From contig OY755242.1 in NCBI GenBank assembly GCA_963576725.1, forward strand, positions 10,526,815-10,590,814: a stretch of DNA of 64,000 bases, given 5' to 3'. A model generated the notes under the pieces. The model saw only the letters and a list, made by a program, of their open reading frames with translations. It searched no databases and was not told where the DNA came from. Positions within the stretch are counted from its first letter, which is position 1. Every line of letters begins with the position of its first letter. Positions 61,008 to 64,000 of the stretch are shown in pieces. The position numbers were made by a program, and so were the translations under genes. The DNA comes from Azorinus chamasolen. Its lineage: Eukaryota > Mollusca > Bivalvia > Cardiida > Solecurtidae.

Positions 61008-61780
61008 AGGTATTACAATTAACGATATCAACAGTTAAGTATAATTGCTCATTCAGGTTTATAGGTATTACAATTAACGATGTCAACAGTTAAGTATAAT
61101 TGCTCATACAGGTTTAAAGGTATTACAATTAACGATATCAACAGTTAAGTATAATTGCGCATACAGGTTTATAGGTATTACAATTAACGATATAAATAGT
61201 TAAGTATAATTGCTCATACAGGTTTATAGGTATTACAATTAAGGATATCAACAGTTAAGTATAATTGCGCATACAGGTGTATAGGTATTACAATTAACGA
61301 TATCAACAGTTAAGTATAATTGGTCATACAGGATTATAGGTATTACAATTAACGATATCAACAGTTAAGTATAATTGCTCATACAGGTTAATAGGTATTA
61401 CAATTAACTATATAAACAGTTAAGTATAATTGCTCATACAGGTTTATAGGTATTACAACTAACGATATCAACAGTTAAGTATAATTGGTCATACAGGATT
61501 ATAGGTATTACAATTAACGATATCAACAGTTAAGTATAATTGCTCATACAGGTTAATAGGTATTACAATTAACGATATAAACAGTTAAGTATAATTGCTC
61601 ATACAGGTTTATAGGTATTACAATTAACGATATCAACAGTTAAGTATAATTGGTCATACAGGATTATAGGTATTACAATTAACGATATCAACAGTTAAGT
61701 ATAATTGCTCATACAGGTTTATAGGTATTACAATTAACGATATCAACAGTTAAGTATAATTGCTCATACATGTTTATAAG
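61008..61780. repeat. 55-bp satellite with 165-bp higher-order repeat
   Basis: About 14 units of 55 bp containing GGTATTACAATTAACGATAT and AGTTAAGTATAATTGCTCAT. The GGTCATACAGGATTATA variant recurs at 61,322, 61,487 and 61,652, exactly 165 bp (three units) apart. The array resumes as TATTACAACTAACG after the TA1 MITE. Confidence 0.95.
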
Positions 61781-61782
61781 TA

Positions 61783-61951
61783 CAGTAAAACCTCTCTATA
61801 ACGACCACTAAATTGTGTTAATTAGTTGGTATTTTGGGCAGGTGGTTGCTTAAAGCGTTCTGTTTTACTTTCACCTTTCTCTAAGCATCCACCTGCTTTT
61901 AACACAGAATACTTGACGTAATTTAGTGGTCGTTATAGAGAGGTTTTACTG
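61783..61951. mobile_element. TA1 MITE inserted in the 55-bp satellite
   Basis: CAGTAAAACCTCTCTATAAC to GTTATAGAGAGGTTTTACTG, perfect termini. Preceded by TTTATAAGTA and followed by TATTACAAC, so TA at 61,781-61,782 and 61,952-61,953 is the duplicated target within the satellite word ATAGGTATTACAA. The hairpin centre is shortened (TTAAAGCGTTCTGTTTTAC). Confidence 0.94.
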
Positions 61952-61953
61952 TA

Positions 61954-62415
61954 TTACAACTAACGTTTAAGAGGGTGAAATATACTTATTCAGCTTGCTC
62001 ATATTGTTACATAAGTATTAGAATTCACACATTCGAAGGTAAGGTATAGTCATTTAACTTTCTCATACAATGTATGTTTTATTTTAATAACGTTTGGGGA
62101 AATCGTTGTTATATCTTTTGGCATCCCTAACAGTTTGCCGAAACCCCTAGAGTGTGGGAGCCGGGTTTATAAGACATTTACAAACACTGTAGACACAGAT
62201 CAAAGCGCTCCTGGGTGAGTATTTTCATGGAGAGTTCGCACTGTATGTTGTAAGAACAATTTTCTTATATGATAAATTTGGTGATACTGTTTTGGTTAAT
62301 TATATAATTATTCAGCATGTTTCAGATTTTTCAGCATGTTTACAGAAGAATTTCATCTGCGATACAACACACCTGCTTGTAATTCTGTTTAGCTGCAATG
62401 ACGCTTTATGTTGCA
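61954..62415. other. Intergenic
   Basis: Satellite remnant at 61,954-61,970, then AT-rich sequence. A decayed T1 arm (ACACTGTAGACACAGATCAAA) near 62,184. Confidence 0.45.
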
Positions 62416-62417
62416 TG

Positions 62418-62632
62418 AACCCTTTCCCTGTTCTCTGCTAATCCCAAATTTCAATACCTACTGAATATTCATGGAACAATAGTTACAACGAAATATGCTC
62501 GGAGTTACATTGTAAAGGAGCATAGATTTCAAACTACAATAGCAAACAGAGCAGACCCTGATCAGATAGGAGCCGTTTGATCTGGGCCTGCTCTGTTTGC
62601 AAATGTGTGAAACACGTTTATATGAAGGAAAT
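62418..62632. mobile_element. T1 hairpin MITE
   Basis: ACCCTTTCCCTGTTCTCTGC left; TATATGAAGGAAATG right (decayed). Hairpin GCAAACAGAGCAGACCCTGA ... GATCTGGGCCTGCTCTGTTTGC at 62,543-62,601. Confidence 0.82.
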
Positions 62633-62699
62633 GCATAATATATAAATAAACATATTAAACAGGCATCATGTGTATCCGGTTGGTCTTAATTTCTGATTT

Positions 62700-62890
62700 T
62701 TTTTCAGTAGAAAGTGCCATCAACTGCAGTAGTCACGGTCGATTTATCTTGCATTTATGTCCAGCAATACGGTCATGGTATCCAAATTGTTGGATCCAAA
62801 TGAGACGACGAATTACTCAGTGTCTCATATCGGTCCCAACTGTTTGCATAGGTAATTACTCATCCACTCGCAGCAGATTAAAGGTTAATG
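62700..62890. mobile_element. T3-like MITE variant (as at 26.1 kb)
   Basis: TCGATTTATCTTGCATTTATG, hairpin TCCAAATTGTTGGATCCAAAT ... CATATCGGTCCCAACTGTTTG, then CATAGGTAATTACTCATCC and GCAGCAGATTAAAGG. Confidence 0.72.
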
Positions 62891-62894
62891 TCTG

Positions 62895-63054
62895 AATAAA
62901 CTAACACAATGCAATATTAGGCAGTTTTATCTTCAGGTTTATGGACCTTTTTAAGCACTTTAATTTGTGATTTTCAACACAGTAAAACTGGTAATTCAAA
63001 TGGCATCTTATATTAAAATACCAATGTGTATAAAACATCACTTTGCTTTGCTTG
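62895..63054. other. Intergenic
   Basis: No open frame or repeat recognised. Confidence 0.4.
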
Positions 63055-63055
63055 A

Positions 63056-63125
63056 AGGTGAGTGAGTGAGTGAGTTGGGTTTTACGGCACCGCGACACTA
63101 ACTAGGTCATATAGCGCCAATGTCG
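63056..63125 (+). mobile_element. SINE-like fragment with (GTGA)n
   Basis: GTGAGTGAGTGAGTGAGTTGG then GTTTTACGGCACCGCGACAC and AGGTCATATAGCGCC. Similar GAGTGAGTTGGGTTTTACG words are common in molluscan dispersed repeats (from memory, unverified). Confidence 0.45.
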
Positions 63126-63252
63126 GTAGCTACGAGCTGTAGAACACTAGCGACTGTTTCTGAGTAAAGAATACATTACCCATATACATATGGTTTTATA
63201 AACACTTTGTTAACTCTTTCACACTGCCAATGTCGAATTTGTGACTGCATAT

Positions 63253-63325
63253 GCAGCAAACAGTTTGGATCCAAATATGATGCCGAGTAACTCAGTGTCT
63301 CATCATCATCACAACTGTTTGTTAC
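63253..63325. repeat. T3-type hairpin
   Basis: GCAAACAGTTTGGATCCAAAT ... CATCATCATCACAACTGTTTG around GCCGAGTAACTCAGTG. TTAACTCTTTCACACTGCC upstream (63,209-63,227) is a decayed T3 left end. Confidence 0.75.
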
Positions 63326-63477
63326 TGTGTTAATGTTTGTCAGCCTGCACGAACCACACCAATCTGCCTATATGAAGTTCCATTCTACGGAAACTGCATT
63401 AATTAAAGTTCAGAATTACATAATGCAATCCATAGATCAAAACAACGTCACATTCCTTCCTTCTTCTACTTTACCTT

Positions 63478-63745
63478 TCAGCAGCATTCGATACAATTGA
63501 CCATAGTACCTTCCAAGATTAGATTGAAGACGAGTTTGGTATCAAGGGAAAGCCACTTAAATGGGTTACTCCTTACCTAATTGATCGGCAGACAGTATGT
63601 ATTGATGGTCAGTTGTCAGAGGCAGTTTTGATGAAATACAGTGTGTCCCAGGGCTCTGTGCTTGGCCCGAAATATTATATTATGTATACTAAGCCCATTG
63701 GTGCTATCTTCAGAAACCACGGTCTAAAGGTAAAGGTGAGGTTTA
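63478..63745 (+). pseudogene. LINE reverse transcriptase fragment
   Basis: In plus-strand frames: SAAFDTIDHSTF (RT motif A region), then IKGKPLKWVTPYLIDRQ, QLSEAVLMKYSVSQGSVLGP (the QGSVLGP motif B) and YIMYTKPIGAIFRNHGLKV. This is a CR1-like palm domain. A stop (TAG in CCAAGATTAGATTGAAG) interrupts the first part, and the YADD box is absent because the match ends just before it. About 90 codons remain; non-functional. Confidence 0.88.
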
Positions 63746-63799
63746 TAGTCTGGAACTACATACAATGTACATATTCTCCCGACTTCACAATTTACCCCC

Positions 63800-64000
63800 T
63801 GATCACTGGGTTATAAGTCGGCCATTAACACTCGGCGCTCAAGGCAGTCATGGCACATTGGCTTATTTCCCTCACAGGTACCCATTTATACACCTGGGTA
63901 GAGAGGAGCAAACGTGGGATGCATTTTTTGCTCAGAAAAATTCTGATAGTCCGATGGCAGGATTCGAACCGGGGACCCTTCGATCCCAAGTCTAACGTCC
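63800..64000 (-). mobile_element. tRNA-derived SINE, cut by window end
   Basis: On the minus strand, GGTTCGAATCC (plus 63,961-63,971) is a perfect RNA polymerase III B box, set in a T-arm-like context. It is followed by a body that on the plus strand reads CCCATTTATACACCTGGGTAG and GAGGAGCAAACGTGGGATGC. The A box and 5' end lie beyond 64,000. A tRNA gene is unlikely because the anticodon-side sequence continues into SINE body. Confidence 0.65.

Noticed and set aside
1..64000. Bacterial-style operons, Shine-Dalgarno sites, riboswitches, prophage
   Set aside because: Element types, AT-rich non-coding composition and absence of dense genes indicate a eukaryotic nuclear genome.

Overview
This window looks like AT-rich, repeat-dominated intergenic DNA from a metazoan nuclear genome, most likely a bivalve or other mollusc (inference). 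The reasons are a Ty3/Gypsy element, several non-LTR retrotransposon relics, tRNA-related SINE pieces, GGAC-type and GA/CA microsatellites, and an extraordinary density of short palindromic (hairpin) MITEs. I found no convincing host protein gene, rRNA, functional tRNA, CRISPR array or bacterial-type operon. Every long open frame belongs to a transposable element or is an accident of a tandem repeat.

The dominant theme is a set of hairpin MITE families. (1) TTAA-flanked, piggyBac-like families have ends beginning CCC: T1 (CCCTTTCCCTG...GGAAAGGG), T2 (CCCTTCGCTTGCT ends), T3 (CCCTTTCGCTGCC ends), T4 (CCCATTCCCTCATA ends) and T5 (right ends reading AAAGGGTTAA). (2) TA-flanked, Tc1/mariner/pogo-like families begin CAGT: TA1 (CAGTAAAACCTCTCTATAAC), TA2 (CAGTAGAACCTGTCTTAAGC and the CTAAACCGGACG variant), TA3 (CAGTGAAGCTCACTTATAAC) and TA4 (CAGTGATCCCTCCC). 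(3) Fold-back families are called H here (ACCCTATACTGTGACCACT arms) and J (hairpin followed by TTTGACACTCGGTCGAA). Most contain a central perfect or near-perfect hairpin. The T1, T2, T3 and T5 hairpins share one ~65-bp layout, and the palindrome GCTCCTATAGGAGC sits at the tip of hairpins from families with otherwise unrelated ends.

Layout. 0-7.4 kb: MITE field with T1-T4, TA1, TA2 and a degenerate minisatellite. 7.48-8.40 kb: 24-bp satellite with a 216-bp higher-order repeat. 8.4-12.2 kb: MITEs and a purine-rich minisatellite. 12.2-14.3 kb: antisense LINE relic. 14.6-16.5 kb: relic of a second Gypsy-like element. 16.5-23 kb: MITEs, two fold-backs and nested insertions. 23.0-23.6 kb: LINE 3' end. 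23.6-29.6 kb: MITEs. 29.65-31.4 kb: antisense LINE relic. 31.6-32.5 kb: minisatellite. 33-35.3 kb: MITEs.

35,302-42,387: a nearly complete Ty3/Gypsy LTR retrotransposon. Its 290-bp LTRs differ at one base, and it carries gag, protease, RT, RNase H and integrase, but pol has reading-frame breaks.

42.4-44.35 kb: a 46-bp satellite grown from a MITE hairpin arm, then a ~664-bp duplication. 44.7-49 kb: MITEs. 49-51 kb: 146-bp and CCGCATAGACGTG tandem repeats. 52.5-53.5 kb: 5'-truncated antisense LINE. 54.3-55.7 kb: large fold-back with a 417-bp internal duplication. 55.9-60.3 kb: MITEs, including an 18-bp satellite inside one. 61.0-61.95 kb: 55-bp satellite interrupted by a TA1 MITE that made a TA duplication. 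62.4-64 kb: MITEs, a LINE RT fragment and a tRNA-type SINE cut by the window end.

There is no gene network to describe. The biology here is transposon nesting, hairpin proliferation and the birth of satellites from MITE parts. Family names and clade assignments rest on motif recognition only, since no database search was possible.
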